Shown piece by piece: positions 24,988 to 34,420 of a DNA stretch of 64,000 bases. The notes under the pieces were generated by a model that saw only the letters and a list, made by a program, of their open reading frames with translations, made no database searches and was not told where the DNA came from. The position numbers were made by a program, and so were the translations under genes. How positions within the stretch are numbered: position 1 is the first letter of the stretch; each line of letters starts with the position of its first letter. The stretch is from [Clostridium] scindens. Lineage in GTDB: Bacteria; Bacillota; Clostridia; Lachnospirales; Lachnospiraceae. The stretch is from the NCBI RefSeq assembly GCF_019597925.1, contig NZ_CP080442.1, positions 3,549,501 to 3,613,500 on the forward strand, in the 5' to 3' direction.

Positions 24988-27105
24988 TTAATCATTTTTA
25001 ACGGATAATACTTTTTCCTGTACAGATTTCGGAACTGGCTCATATTTCTCAAAGAACATTGAGTAATTTCCACGTCCCTGTGTTCTGGAACGCAGGTCTG
25101 TAGAGTATCCGAACATCTCTGACAGCGGCACGTAAGCACGTACGATCTTTCCGCCGCCCAGGTCATCCATACCTTCCACGCGTCCACGGCGAGAGTTGAT
25201 ATCGCCGATAACATCGCCCATATATTCTTCCGGCATCGTTACCTCAACCTTCATGATAGGCTCAAGAAGTACTGGAGCGGACTTCTTCATTGCATCCTTG
25301 AACGCTAATGATCCGGCAATGTGGAATGCCATTTCACTGGAATCGACTTCATGGTAAGAACCATCGTATACGTTAGCCTTAACTCCAACTACCGGGAATC
25401 CTCCCAGGATACCGGACTTCATAGCCTCTTCGATACCTTCGCCTACTGCCGGGATATATTCCTTCGGAATCGCTCCGCCGACAACAGTAGATTCAAACTT
25501 GTAGGTCTCTTCTCCGTTAACGTCCATTGGCTCGAACTTAACTTTACAGTGTCCGTACTGTCCACGTCCGCCTGACTGTTTCGCGTACTTGCTGTCCACG
25601 TCAACCGGCTTGGTGAATGCTTCTTTGTATGCAACCTGAGGAGCTCCGACATTAGCCTCTACCTTGAATTCACGCAGAAGTCTGTCTACGATGATCTCCA
25701 GGTGAAGTTCTCCCATACCAGCGATGATCGTCTGTCCTGTCTCATGATCCGTATGAGCACGGAATGTCGGGTCTTCTTCTGCAAGTTTTGCAAGAGATTC
25801 TCCAAGTTTTCCCTGGGATGCCTTTGTCTTTGGCTCGATAGCCAGCTCGATAACCGGCTCCGGGAATTCCATGGACTCTAAGATAACCGGATGTCTCTCA
25901 TCACAGATGGTATCTCCTGTAGTCGTAAACTTGAATCCGATCGCTGCGGCGATATCGCCAGCGTATACCTTCTCAAGTTCTTCCCTCTTATTGGCATGCA
26001 TCTGAAGGATACGTCCAACACGTTCCTTCTTGCCTTTTGTCGCATTCAGCACGTAAGATCCTGAATTGATAGATCCTGAATAAACTCTGAAGTATGCCAG
26101 TTTTCCTACGAATGGGTCTGTCATAATCTTGAATGCCAGAGCAGAGAATGGCTCTTCATCAGAAGAATGTCTCTCTACTTCATTGCCATCCTCATCCGTA
26201 CCTGTGATGGCAGGGATGTCTGTAGGTGCAGGCATGTATTCAACGACTGCATCCAGAAGTTTCTGAACGCCTTTATTTCTATATGCGGTTCCGCAGCATA
26301 CCGGAACTGCCGTACACTCGCAAGTTGCTTTTCTGAGTGCTTTCTTCAAGTCGTCAACAGATGGCTCGTTTCCTTCCAGATATTCCATCATAAGATCATC
26401 ATCAAGATCGCAGATCTTCTCTACCAGTTCTGTACGGTAAAGTTCTGCGTCATCCTGCATGTCTTCCGGAATATCTACAACGGAGATATCCTCGCCCTTC
26501 TCATCATTGTAGATATAGGCTTTCATCTCCATCAGGTCGATGATTCCCTTGAAATCATCTTCCTTGCCGATTGGCAGCTGAAGGCAGATCGCATTCTTTC
26601 CAAGTCTTGTCTTAATCTGTTCTACAGCGTTGTAGAAATCTGCACCCAGAATGTCCATCTTGTTGATAAATGCCATTCTTGGTACATTGTATGTGTCAGC
26701 CTGACGCCATACGTTTTCTGACTGCGGCTCAACGCCGCCCTTAGCACAGAATACGCCTACAGCGCCATCCAATACACGAAGTGAACGCTCAACCTCTACA
26801 GTGAAGTCAACGTGTCCCGGGGTATCAATAATATTGATACGGTGCTCAAGAGCGCCTTTTTTCGGCTTTGTCTGCTCTTCCAGCGTCCAGTGGCATGTCG
26901 TAGCTGCAGAAGTGATCGTGATACCTCTTTCCTGTTCCTGCTCCATCCAGTCCATGGTAGCAGTACCCTCATGAGTATCACCAATCTTATAGTTAACACC
27001 GGTATAATATAAGATACGTTCTGTCAATGTAGTCTTACCGGCATCAATATGAGCCATAATACCGATATTTCTTGTTCTCTCTAATGGATATTCTCTTCCA
27101 GCCAA
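24988..27105 (-). CDS. fusA: Elongation factor G
   Basis: A 705-aa translocase GTPase. G1 AHIDAGKTT (18-26), DTPGHVDF and NKMD are visible, with domains II-V complete to SVQEKVLSVKND. It moves tRNA-mRNA after peptide transfer and helps recycle ribosomes. It lies 27 bp after rpsG. Length and motifs fit the canonical housekeeping form rather than an EF-G2 or TetM-type protection protein. Confidence 0.99.
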   Translation of the reverse strand: MAGREYPLERTRNIGIMAHIDAGKTTLTERILYYTGVNYKIGDTHEGTATMDWMEQEQERGITITSAATTCHWTLEEQTKPKKGALEHRINIIDTPGHVDFTVEVERSLRVLDGAVGVFCAKGGVEPQSENVWRQADTYNVPRMAFINKMDILGADFYNAVEQIKTRLGKNAICLQLPIGKEDDFKGIIDLMEMKAYIYNDEKGEDISVVDIPEDMQDDAELYRTELVEKICDLDDDLMMEYLEGNEPSVDDLKKALRKATCECTAVPVCCGTAYRNKGVQKLLDAVVEYMPAPTDIPAITGTDEDGNEVERHSSDEEPFSALAFKIMTDPFVGKLAYFRVYSGSINSGSYVLNATKGKKERVGRILQMHANKREELEKVYAGDIAAAIGFKFTTTGDTICDERHPVILESMEFPEPVIELAIEPKTKASQGKLGESLAKLAEEDPTFRAHTDHETGQTIIAGMGELHLEIIVDRLLREFKVEANVGAPQVAYKEAFTKPVDVDSKYAKQSGGRGQYGHCKVKFEPMDVNGEETYKFESTVVGGAIPKEYIPAVGEGIEEAMKSGILGGFPVVGVKANVYDGSYHEVDSSEMAFHIAGSLAFKDAMKKSAPVLLEPIMKVEVTMPEEYMGDVIGDINSRRGRVEGMDDLGGGKIVRAYVPLSEMFGYSTDLRSRTQGRGNYSMFFEKYEPVPKSVQEKVLSVKND

Positions 27106-27132
27106 GATTTTTTCCTCCTATATTATACGCAA

Positions 27133-27603
27133 TTAGAAACGGTAGTGGGCAAATGCCTTGTTTGCCTCTGCCATCTTGTGCATATCTTCTTTCTTCTTTA
27201 CGGATGCGCCTGTGTTGTTGGCTGCATCAAGAATCTCATTGGCCAATCTTTCTTCCATCGTCTTCTCTCCTCTTTTACGAGAATAGGATGTAAGCCAGCG
27301 AAGCGCTAAAGCCTGTCTTCTGTCTGCTCTAACTTCGATTGGTACCTGGTAGGTTGCTCCACCGATACGTCTTGCCTTTACCTCAAGTACTGGCATGATG
27401 TTGTTCATAGCCTCTTCGAATACTTCGATTGCCGGCTTGTCGGATTTTGCTGCAACCCTGTCAAATGCTCCGTATACAATCTTCTGGGCTACGCCCTTCT
27501 TGCCATCCAGCATGATGTTGTTGACAAGCTTGGTAACCACTTTGTTATTGTATAACGGATCCGCTAATACGTCTCTTTTTTGAGTATGTCCTTTACGTGG
27601 CAC
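27133..27603 (-). CDS. rpsG: Ribosomal protein S7
   Basis: 156 aa from a GTG start at 27603 (protein MPRKGHTQKRDVLADPLY), with AAGGAGG 9 nt upstream. An open frame continues to an ATG at 27624, but the residues before the GTG do not match S7. It binds the 3' major domain of 16S rRNA and nucleates assembly of the 30S head. It is the second gene of the str operon; the 175-bp gap to rpsL shows no coding sequence. Confidence 0.97.
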   Translation of the reverse strand: MPRKGHTQKRDVLADPLYNNKVVTKLVNNIMLDGKKGVAQKIVYGAFDRVAAKSDKPAIEVFEEAMNNIMPVLEVKARRIGGATYQVPIEVRADRRQALALRWLTSYSRKRGEKTMEERLANEILDAANNTGASVKKKEDMHKMAEANKAFAHYRF

Positions 27604-27778
27604 GGTTCTTCCCTCCTTAAACATGTTTGTGTAATTGTAAATGTTACACTGATTAATTCATCGGTACTCACATGTGTCTTTCTAATGATACTGTGTAGTG
27701 CACAGGACATTGATCTATATCCTTGCAACTTACTTAATCATAGTTCTGTTTGTGACTACATCTTCTTAACTAATGAAC

Positions 27779-28201
27779 TTATTTCTTAGCGTCTTTTGGT
27801 CTCTTAGCACCGTATTTAGAACGTGCCTGCCTTCTCTTGGCAACACCTGCTGTGTCAAGCGTACCTCTAACGATATGATATCTTGTACCTGGAAGGTCTT
27901 TTACTCTTCCTCCACGGATAAGAACAACGCTATGCTCCTGAAGGTTGTGTCCCTCTCCTGGAATGTAGCTTGTTACTTCGATACCGTTAGACAGACGTAC
28001 TCTGGCGATCTTTCTAAGAGCTGAGTTCGGCTTCTTCGGTGTTGCAGTCTTAACTGCTGTACATACGCCTCTCTTCTGAGGAGCGGATTCGTTCGTACTT
28101 CTCTTTCTTAAAGAGTTGTACCCTTTCTGAAGCGCTGGAGCGGTAGACTTCTTTACAGATGTCTGACGTCCTTTTTTTACTAACTGGTTAAATGTTGGCA
28201 T
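27779..28201 (-). CDS. rpsL: Ribosomal protein S12
   Basis: A 140-aa decoding-centre protein of the 30S subunit. The conserved loops TPKKPNSALRK and RGGRVKDLPGTRYHIVRG carry lysines at the two positions where streptomycin-resistance changes arise, so the sequence is wild type there. It is the first gene of the str operon, with GGAGGTG ahead of the ATG and a promoter about 100 bp upstream. Confidence 0.99.
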   Translation of the reverse strand: MPTFNQLVKKGRQTSVKKSTAPALQKGYNSLRKRSTNESAPQKRGVCTAVKTATPKKPNSALRKIARVRLSNGIEVTSYIPGEGHNLQEHSVVLIRGGRVKDLPGTRYHIVRGTLDTAGVAKRRQARSKYGAKRPKDAKK

Positions 28202-28297
28202 TCTCTTTCACCTCCTACGATTATAATAAGTTGCTCATTCATTTTACCATGAATATTGGTGCACAAAAATACGATGCATCTTCATGCACGCTAAATT

Positions 28298-28326
28298 AGT
28301 GTATTACGATTCTCTACGGTTGTCAA
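28298..28326 (-). promoter_or_regulatory. Promoter of the str operon
   Basis: Minus strand TTGACA (28326-28321), 17 bp, TACACT (28303-28298). The -35 overlaps the stop region of the vanZ-like gene. The leader is about 90 nt. Confidence 0.75.
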
Positions 28327-28820
28327 GTGGTTTCTTGGCAATTTTCTTCTATTTTCCGCGGTTTTCTGCATTGGAAGGCCCTTATGGCCAGACATGCCAG
28401 GATGATTCCTGCCGCAACCCCCGCGCTGTCTATCATCACGTCCCTGATCTGCCCGCTGCGCCCCGGCACGAACAGCTGATGGAATTCATCGCTGGCCGCA
28501 TAAGCCGCCCCTATAAGAAAGCAGGCCAGCAGCTGGCGCTTCCATGGCTTCCTGATATCCATGATAGCGCCTGTAAGCAGGATTCCGAGAAGGGCATACT
28601 CCGAGGCATGGGCCGCCTTGCGGACCGGATAGTCAATCTTTGCCGCAAACGCCGCCTGCCTTTTTCCCGGCCATTCCTTATATTCTTTTATGACTGCCTT
28701 GCCAATCAGCATTCCCACAGACCTGCTCATCTCCTCCGAATCTTCCGCCACCTTGGCTGAAAATGAGAAAATGACGATCATCCACAGGAGCGCTGCCACT
28801 GCAAATATTTTTCTGCGCAT
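28323..28820 (-). CDS. VanZ-like membrane protein
   Basis: A 165-aa protein with an N-terminal helix or signal anchor (MRRKIFAVAALLWMIVIFSFSA) and three further membrane segments. The VanZ-family motif is present: RKAAHASEYALLGILL, then SDEFHQLFVPGRSGQIRDVMIDSAGVAAG. VanZ proteins are linked to low-level teicoplanin resistance, but most genomic members have no known role. It lies 13 bp after the HD-domain gene, in one operon. No van cluster is present, so glycopeptide resistance should not be inferred. Confidence 0.85.
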   Translation of the reverse strand: MRRKIFAVAALLWMIVIFSFSAKVAEDSEEMSRSVGMLIGKAVIKEYKEWPGKRQAAFAAKIDYPVRKAAHASEYALLGILLTGAIMDIRKPWKRQLLACFLIGAAYAASDEFHQLFVPGRSGQIRDVMIDSAGVAAGIILACLAIRAFQCRKPRKIEENCQETT

Positions 28821-28833
28821 AACTACCTTCTTA

Positions 28834-29397
28834 TTATAATCCTAATACATCCGCAATCGCGCCCATCTCTTCCAGTGCCACGTCAATCAAGTCGTCCAGG
28901 CTTAAGCCGGTAAACTCGATTGCTTCCATATAATCCCTATTTGCTCCCGCCGCGAATCTTAGTTCATTAAAACGTTTCATCACGGACTTGTGCTTCACGC
29001 TGGCAATCTTCTTATCCGGATAGATCTGCGCCACCGCTTTGACGAACCCGCTCATGGGGTCTGCCGCCAGCACCGCGTACTGAAGGGTGGTCTTCGCCTT
29101 CATGCCGCTCTTTGGATTGTGGGCGCAGATGGCGTCAAAGAGAATCTTGTCGTCAATTCCTTCTTTCTTAAGTATCTCCACGGATGTGGGGCCGTGGACG
29201 CTCATGTCATGCTGCCAGTCGCACTGTTCCTCATCCAGGTCGTGCAGCAGCCCTACGATTCCCCAATACTCCACATCATCCGGAGCAAGCCTTTTGGCGA
29301 GGCCTCTCATAATCGCCTCGACCGCATAGGAATGGGTAATGTAGTTCTCGCCCTTCATATATTTCATCAATATCTCATGTGCCTGTTCTCTGTTCAT
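28834..29397 (-). CDS. HD-domain phosphohydrolase-like protein
   Basis: 187 aa from the ATG at 29397 (GGAGGAAG upstream). The HD signature is His in THSYAVEAIM and His-Asp in GLLHDLDEEQCDW, with later His residues in AICAHNPKSG. These are metal-binding residues of HD hydrolases acting on nucleotides or phosphoesters. The substrate is unknown. Small stand-alone HD proteins of this type are common in Clostridia. Confidence 0.82.
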   Translation of the reverse strand: MNREQAHEILMKYMKGENYITHSYAVEAIMRGLAKRLAPDDVEYWGIVGLLHDLDEEQCDWQHDMSVHGPTSVEILKKEGIDDKILFDAICAHNPKSGMKAKTTLQYAVLAADPMSGFVKAVAQIYPDKKIASVKHKSVMKRFNELRFAAGANRDYMEAIEFTGLSLDDLIDVALEEMGAIADVLGL

Positions 29398-29436
29398 CCT
29401 AACTTCCTCCTTTAAACATTCTTGCATATGTATGTT

Positions 29437-29465
29437 ATTGTAGCACACATATTTTTGAATGTGAA
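29437..29465 (-). promoter_or_regulatory. Promoter of the HD-vanZ operon
   Basis: Minus strand TTCACA (29465-29460), 17 bp, TACAAT (29442-29437). It is divergent from the plus-strand promoter 26 bp away. Confidence 0.5.
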
Positions 29466-29490
29466 GTTACAGAAAATGCAGAATTTGGCA

Positions 29491-29519
29491 TTGCTTTTCC
29501 CCGCTTCCTTCCGTATAAT
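29491..29519 (+). promoter_or_regulatory. Promoter of the TSUP exporter gene
   Basis: TTGCTT (29491-29496), 17 bp, TATAAT (29514-29519), about 45 nt before the ATG. Confidence 0.65.
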
Positions 29520-29567
29520 CTTTAGAGGAATTACTGAAACTATACTTTTACATGAGAGGAACCTATT

Positions 29568-30329
29568 ATGGAACTAACAATACATACCTTTATCATCGTA
29601 TGCCCCCTTGTCTTCCTGGCCGGCATGGTAGACGCCATCGGAGGAGGCGGCGGGCTGATTTCCCTTCCCGCCTATCTAATCGCCGGATTGCCGCCCCATG
29701 CGGCTGTTGCCACCAATAAGATGTCGTCCCCATTTGGCACCGCGCTTGCCACCTACCGCTTCGCCCGTAATCATCTGATCAATGTAAAGCTGGCCGTCCC
29801 ATCCGTGATCGCGGCAATCATCGGCTCCTTCATCGGCTCCCATGTCTCTTTGATGGTGCCGGAAAAGGTCATGGCCTATGTGCTGGTGGTGGTCCTTCCC
29901 TTGTCCGCGTTCCTGGTATTAAATAAGAAGCTTTTCAATGACAAAGGTTCCAATGAAGTTACCCTTGACAGGCGCACCTATCTGACCGCGGCCATAGCTG
30001 CCTTTATCATCGGCTGCTACGACGGCTTCTACGGACCCGGTACCGGCACCTTCCTGATCATCGCGTTTACCGTATTTGCCAGGCTAAGCATCAAGACTGC
30101 CAACGCGCAGGCAAAGGTGATCAATCTCACGACGAATATTACCTCCCTGATCATCTTCCTGCTCAATGGGCAGGTGATCATCTCTCTGGGACTTGCCGCC
30201 GCGGCCTGCAATATGCTGGGAGGCTATATCGGAGCAGGCCTGGTCATGAAGAACGGCGCCCGGATCGCCAAGCCCAGCATTCTGTTCGTGCTAGTTCTTC
30301 TCGGCTGCAAAGTGGCTGGATTCTATTAA
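29568..30329 (+). CDS. TSUP-family (TauE/SafE) anion transporter
   Basis: A 253-aa membrane protein with about eight hydrophobic segments. The two TSUP repeats are visible: FLAGMVDAIGGGGGLISLPAYL near residues 17-38 and IIGCYDGFYGPGTGTFLIIAF near 147-167. The family moves sulfite, sulfoacetate, taurine-derived or other small anions. The substrate is not given by context. It is one of the few plus-strand genes, monocistronic, and ends 4 bp into the convergent peptidase gene. Confidence 0.9.
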   Translation: MELTIHTFIIVCPLVFLAGMVDAIGGGGGLISLPAYLIAGLPPHAAVATNKMSSPFGTALATYRFARNHLINVKLAVPSVIAAIIGSFIGSHVSLMVPEKVMAYVLVVVLPLSAFLVLNKKLFNDKGSNEVTLDRRTYLTAAIAAFIIGCYDGFYGPGTGTFLIIAFTVFARLSIKTANAQAKVINLTTNITSLIIFLLNGQVIISLGLAAAACNMLGGYIGAGLVMKNGARIAKPSILFVLVLLGCKVAGFY

Positions 30330-31420
30330 GATGATTCTTCCGGAACTACGATCAGCTCCTTCGTAAAATGATTCAGCACTTCGCAGCCATCTTCCGTAAT
30401 CAGTACCAGATCCTCAATCCGTACCCCCAGATTCTCCTGCGGCAGATAGATGCCCGGTTCCACCGAGAAGCACTGGCCCACTTTGATGATATCCTGGTTC
30501 ACGGAAGATACATCTGGAAATTCATGATCTTCCAGGCCGATGGAATGGCCTGTCCTGTGGGTAAAGTATTTTCCATATCCTTTTTCTTCTATATAATTCC
30601 TGGCCGCCAGATCCACATCGCACATCCGGTTCCCCGGTCTTGCGGCCTCTATGCCGCGCCGGTTTGCTTCTACTACGATATCGTAGATTTCTTTGGCACG
30701 CTTCGAAACCTCCCCGATAAATACCGTTCTTGTCATATCTGAGGCATAATTGTCTTTAAATGCCCCAATATCCAGGATTACGCAGTCTCCCCTTTTGCCT
30801 TTCGAGTCATCCGTTACATGGTGGGGGTCGGCCGCACCTTTGCCGTAAGCCGTAATCGGGTCAAAGGACACGTCCTCGCACCCCAGTTCCTTATAGATCT
30901 GGCGCATCTTGGCGTCCAGTTCCCGCTCCGTAAGCCCCTTTGCCACCCATGGAATGATTCTCTCCATGGCAATGTCGTTAAGCCTGGAAGATTCCCGCAT
31001 CCGTTCCTGCTCTTTCTCATCCTTTACCGCTCGGATATAGTCAACGATCGGCGAGCCGTTGACATACCGGCTTCCTCCGCCCAATTCCTGCAGACGCAGC
31101 AGGAATCTGGCGGGCCAGGTCTTATCGATCCCGATGGCCTTGTCCTTTTCCACAAATCTGCTTAGAATCTCCACGCCGTCTTCTACATCGTCATACCAGA
31201 CCAGTTCCACTCCGAGATCTTCTTCCTGCGGAAACAGCCTGTTGATCACCAGCCTGTGATTCCCGTCAACATTTAAGTATAATGCCAGCAGGCGCTCCCC
31301 AGGGTGAATCCATTTCCCTATCAGGTAGAAGATCGCCACCGGATCCGACACGATCATCTGGGGTATCCCTTGCTCCTTCATTGACTCCAGCACTCTCGCC
31401 ACTTTGTTCTGATCCATCAT
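30326..31420 (-). CDS. M24-family aminopeptidase (Xaa-Pro peptidase)
   Basis: A 364-aa cytosolic metallopeptidase. The N-terminal creatinase-like domain (to about 125) is followed by the pita-bread domain with the five metal ligands: Asp in LDIGAFKDNYASDMTRTVF (two), His in GHSIGLEDHE, Glu in VEPGIYLP and Glu in VRIEDLVLI. It removes N-terminal residues preceding proline. Two adjacent ATGs (31420 and 31417) are possible. It is convergent with the TSUP gene and shows no operon partners. Confidence 0.9.
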   Translation of the reverse strand: MMDQNKVARVLESMKEQGIPQMIVSDPVAIFYLIGKWIHPGERLLALYLNVDGNHRLVINRLFPQEEDLGVELVWYDDVEDGVEILSRFVEKDKAIGIDKTWPARFLLRLQELGGGSRYVNGSPIVDYIRAVKDEKEQERMRESSRLNDIAMERIIPWVAKGLTERELDAKMRQIYKELGCEDVSFDPITAYGKGAADPHHVTDDSKGKRGDCVILDIGAFKDNYASDMTRTVFIGEVSKRAKEIYDIVVEANRRGIEAARPGNRMCDVDLAARNYIEEKGYGKYFTHRTGHSIGLEDHEFPDVSSVNQDIIKVGQCFSVEPGIYLPQENLGVRIEDLVLITEDGCEVLNHFTKELIVVPEESS

Positions 31421-31533
31421 TCATCCCGCCTTTCCTTTTAAGCAGCGAAAATCGGCAGTAAGAATACCACCGATTTCCACTGATTCATTATTCTATTCTG
31501 CCTATAATCGGCAAATCTTATTCCATTTCCCGG

Positions 31534-31722
31534 TTATTTTATATCATCAATCGTCTTGGTATGGCAGCTGTGCACGCAACCGCTGCAGCCACAGCCGCAT
31601 CCGCAGGACCCCCCTGCCTTTTTCTTCTTCCACATGCTTCGCAGGATGAGTACTACGATTGCAAGAATGATTCCTCCCAGGACAGTTGTTGATAGTATAC
31701 CGCTGATTGCCGCTAATGCCAT
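31534..31722 (-). CDS. FeoB-associated Cys-rich membrane protein
   Basis: A 62-aa protein with one membrane helix (about 3-28), a short KKKKAGG basic turn, and the Cys cluster CGCGCGCSGCVHSC. This matches the small FeoB-associated family found after feoB in Firmicutes, possibly functioning in ferrous iron transfer or redox. It is the last gene of the feo operon, 22 bp after feoB. Confidence 0.85.
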   Translation of the reverse strand: MALAAISGILSTTVLGGIILAIVVLILRSMWKKKKAGGSCGCGCGCSGCVHSCHTKTIDDIK

Positions 31723-31744
31723 GTCTTTTCCTTCTTTCTCTTAA

Positions 31745-33928
31745 CTATGCCTTCGCCTTTTTGGCTCGCACGCTTGATATATTTACATTCAGTGTGGCGC
31801 TCTCCTTATAGGGCCGCAGAAGCAGATACAGGAACCCTGCCAGTATAAGAACCGCTGCCACAGTGCCAGCTGTAAAACCGCCGCCGGCAAGGAGGCTTCC
31901 GAACTGGAATACGCATAAGGACACCGCATAAGCCAGAAGCGTCTGATATCCGATCGCGAACCAGAACCACTTGGCATTGTTCATCTCCCGCTTGATCGCG
32001 CCCATGGCCGCAAAGCAAGGCGCGCACAGAAGGTTGAATACGAGGAACGAATAGGCCGCCACAGCCGTCATGCTTGCCGCGAGGGTTCCCCATACTTCTG
32101 CCCCATCTTCCGCGACTTCCGCGAATCCATAGAGGATGCCAAAGGTTCCCACCACGTTCTCTTTTGCCACCAGCCCGGTGATCGCTGCCACCGCTGATTT
32201 CCAGTCTCCCCAGCCAAGCGGCGCAAAGATCCATGCAATCCCTCTTCCGATCGCCGCAAGGAAACCGTCGCTTAGGTCTTCCACCATGCCAAAGCGTCCG
32301 TCTGCCATGCCAAAATTGGAGGCAAACCAGATGAAGATGGTGGATAAAAGGATGATCGTTCCCGCCTTCTTAATGAAAGACCAGCCCCGTTCCCACATGC
32401 TTCTTAGCACGTTTCCTACGGTTGGCATATGGTAGGCCGGAAGTTCCATGACAAAGGGGGCCGGCTCTCCCGCAAACATCCTGGTCTTCTTCAGGATGAT
32501 TCCCGAGCAGATGATTGCCGCGATGCCCACAAAGTATGCGCTAGGCGCAACCCAGGAGGCTCCGCCGAACAGCGCGCCCGCAATAAGGGCAATGATCGGC
32601 AGCTTGGCGCCGCATGGGATGAACGTGGTCGTCATAATGGTCATCTTGCGATCCCGATCGTTCTCAATCGTCCTGGATGCCATGATCCCCGGCACGCCGC
32701 ACCCTGTGCCGATCAGCATCGGGATGAAGGACTTGCCGGACAGGCCGAACTTGCGGAAGATCCGGTCCATAATGAATGCAACTCTTGCCATATAGCCGCA
32801 GGCTTCCAGAAACGCCAGGAAGATAAACAGCACCAGCATCTGCGGAACGAATCCAAGCACCGCGCCCACGCCCGCTACAATCCCGTCAAGAATCAGGCTC
32901 TGAAGCCATCCCACGCAGTTGACGGCGTCAAGGGCGTTGCCGATGATAACGGGAATTCCCGGAACATCCCTTCCAAACAGGCGGAACCCATCTCCGAATA
33001 GCCCGTCATTGGCCCAGTCTGTCGCCCAAGTGCCTACCGTTGAGACGGACACGTAATATACGAGCCACATCACAGCCGCGAATATCGGAAGCGCAAGCCA
33101 CCGGTTTGTAACAATTCTATCAATCTTATCCGATGTCGTCAACTTTTCTTTCCGCGCCTTTACAAGGCTGTCACGGATCACAGATGCTATGTAATTGTAA
33201 CGCTCGTTCGTAATGATGCTCTCTGCATCGTCGTCATATTCCTTTTCCACGGCGGCGATGATGCCTTCTACTTCCGGCACACGTTTCAGCTGTTCCTCGA
33301 TCTTGTCGTCCCGCTCAAACAGTTTGATCGCGTAAAACCGTTTCTGCTCCTCGGGGACTTCTGTCAGCATCGTCTCAATCTCATCCAGAGCCGCCTCCAC
33401 CTCAGGAGCAAATTCATGCACCGGCGCAGCTACGCCGTTCGCCCTGGCAAGCCGCACCGCTTTGGACGCGGCCTCTTTGATGCCTTCTCCTTTAAGCGCT
33501 GATATAGATACCACTTCGCAGCCTAATTTCTCAGACAGTATCTTCGTATTAATCTGGTCGCCTGACTTTTTCACCACGTCCATCATGTTGACCGCCATGA
33601 CTACTGGTATGCCAAGTTCCATCAGCTGGGTACTCAGATACAGATTGCGTTCCAGATTGGTTCCGTCCACGATATTCAATATCGCGTCGGGACGCTGTCC
33701 GATCAAATAGTTTCTCGCAACCACTTCTTCTAATGTGTATGGGGACAGGGAATAGATGCCCGGCAGGTCTGTCACCGTGACGTCCTTGTCGTCTTTTAGC
33801 CTTCCTTCCTTTTTCTCCACCGTTACCCCCGGCCAGTTTCCGACAAACTGATTGGATCCGGTGAGCGCGTTAAATAACGTAGTCTTTCCACTGTTCGGGT
33901 TGCCGGCAAGCGCTATCTTCACTCCCAT
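31745..33928 (-). CDS. feoB: Ferrous iron transporter FeoB
   Basis: About 727 aa. The ATG at 33928 has AGGAGG at 7 nt; an ATG at 33934 is too close. The N-terminal G domain carries GNPNSGKTT, DLPGIYSL and NMMD. A helical GDI region follows, then the membrane domain with two Gate repeats (GTGCGVPGIMASRTIEN and LLCAPCFAAMGAIKRE, both Cys-containing). It imports Fe2+ across the membrane. It is preceded by two FeoA genes and followed by the Cys-rich partner. A Fur-like box upstream suggests iron repression. Confidence 0.97.
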   Translation of the reverse strand: MGVKIALAGNPNSGKTTLFNALTGSNQFVGNWPGVTVEKKEGRLKDDKDVTVTDLPGIYSLSPYTLEEVVARNYLIGQRPDAILNIVDGTNLERNLYLSTQLMELGIPVVMAVNMMDVVKKSGDQINTKILSEKLGCEVVSISALKGEGIKEAASKAVRLARANGVAAPVHEFAPEVEAALDEIETMLTEVPEEQKRFYAIKLFERDDKIEEQLKRVPEVEGIIAAVEKEYDDDAESIITNERYNYIASVIRDSLVKARKEKLTTSDKIDRIVTNRWLALPIFAAVMWLVYYVSVSTVGTWATDWANDGLFGDGFRLFGRDVPGIPVIIGNALDAVNCVGWLQSLILDGIVAGVGAVLGFVPQMLVLFIFLAFLEACGYMARVAFIMDRIFRKFGLSGKSFIPMLIGTGCGVPGIMASRTIENDRDRKMTIMTTTFIPCGAKLPIIALIAGALFGGASWVAPSAYFVGIAAIICSGIILKKTRMFAGEPAPFVMELPAYHMPTVGNVLRSMWERGWSFIKKAGTIILLSTIFIWFASNFGMADGRFGMVEDLSDGFLAAIGRGIAWIFAPLGWGDWKSAVAAITGLVAKENVVGTFGILYGFAEVAEDGAEVWGTLAASMTAVAAYSFLVFNLLCAPCFAAMGAIKREMNNAKWFWFAIGYQTLLAYAVSLCVFQFGSLLAGGGFTAGTVAAVLILAGFLYLLLRPYKESATLNVNISSVRAKKAKA

Positions 33929-33950
33929 TTTCATTCCTCCTGTAATCTCT

Positions 33951-34172
33951 TTACTGTACTTCGATCATCTGGGCATCCACTTTCCTCAAAGAAAGTTCAT
34001 AGCCCCGCACCGTCACCTCTACCGGGTCTCCCAGAGGCGCTACCTTTCTGACGAATACCTGGGTTCCTTTTGTAATGCCCATATCCATAATTCTGCGTTT
34101 TACCGCCCCTTCGCCGTGCAGCTTTACGACAGATACGCTCTGGTTGCATTTAATGTCTTTCAATGTCCGCAT
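33951..34172 (-). CDS. feoA: FeoA-domain protein (second copy)
   Basis: A 73-aa SH3-like protein. The family pattern is visible: hydrophobic start, then KRRIMDMGITKGTQVFVRKVAPLGDPVEVTVRGYELSLRK split over the middle and end. It is thought to bind FeoB in the cytosol and tune transport. It lies 22 bp before feoB and 15 bp after the first feoA. Confidence 0.9.
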   Translation of the reverse strand: MRTLKDIKCNQSVSVVKLHGEGAVKRRIMDMGITKGTQVFVRKVAPLGDPVEVTVRGYELSLRKVDAQMIEVQ

Positions 34173-34187
34173 CCTTACCGCTTCCTC

Positions 34188-34400
34188 CTATATCATGATC
34201 TTATTCGCAATCCCTTTGCTGACCGCGACTCTGGAGTCCTTCACCTGCACAATGATGTTCCCCTCATTGCTTGATACGACTCTCACTTCCTCGCCTGTTA
34301 CAAACCCCAGATTCTCAAGGAACCGCTTCACGTCGTCCCGTCCCTTGATCCGCTTGATTTCAGCCGTCTCTCCAGAATTCAGCATTGTCAGTGGCATCAT
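34188..34400 (-). CDS. feoA: FeoA-domain protein (first copy)
   Basis: About 70 aa from the ATG at 34400 (AAGGAG 5 nt upstream; ATG 34397 is an alternative). It has the same SH3-like FeoA fold (MLNSGETAEIKRIKG, then FLENLGFVTGEEVRVVS, then VQVKDSRVAVSKGIANKIMI) but differs clearly from the following copy. Paired feoA genes are common in Clostridia, where the two domains may form a heterodimer on FeoB. Confidence 0.9.
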   Translation of the reverse strand: MMPLTMLNSGETAEIKRIKGRDDVKRFLENLGFVTGEEVRVVSSNEGNIIVQVKDSRVAVSKGIANKIMI

Positions 34401-34420
34401 GATCACTCCTTATCTGTATT

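Noticed and set aside
28323..28820. Glycopeptide resistance because of the VanZ-like protein
   Set aside because: No vanA/B, vanX or vanS/R genes are present. VanZ-domain proteins are widespread without this function.
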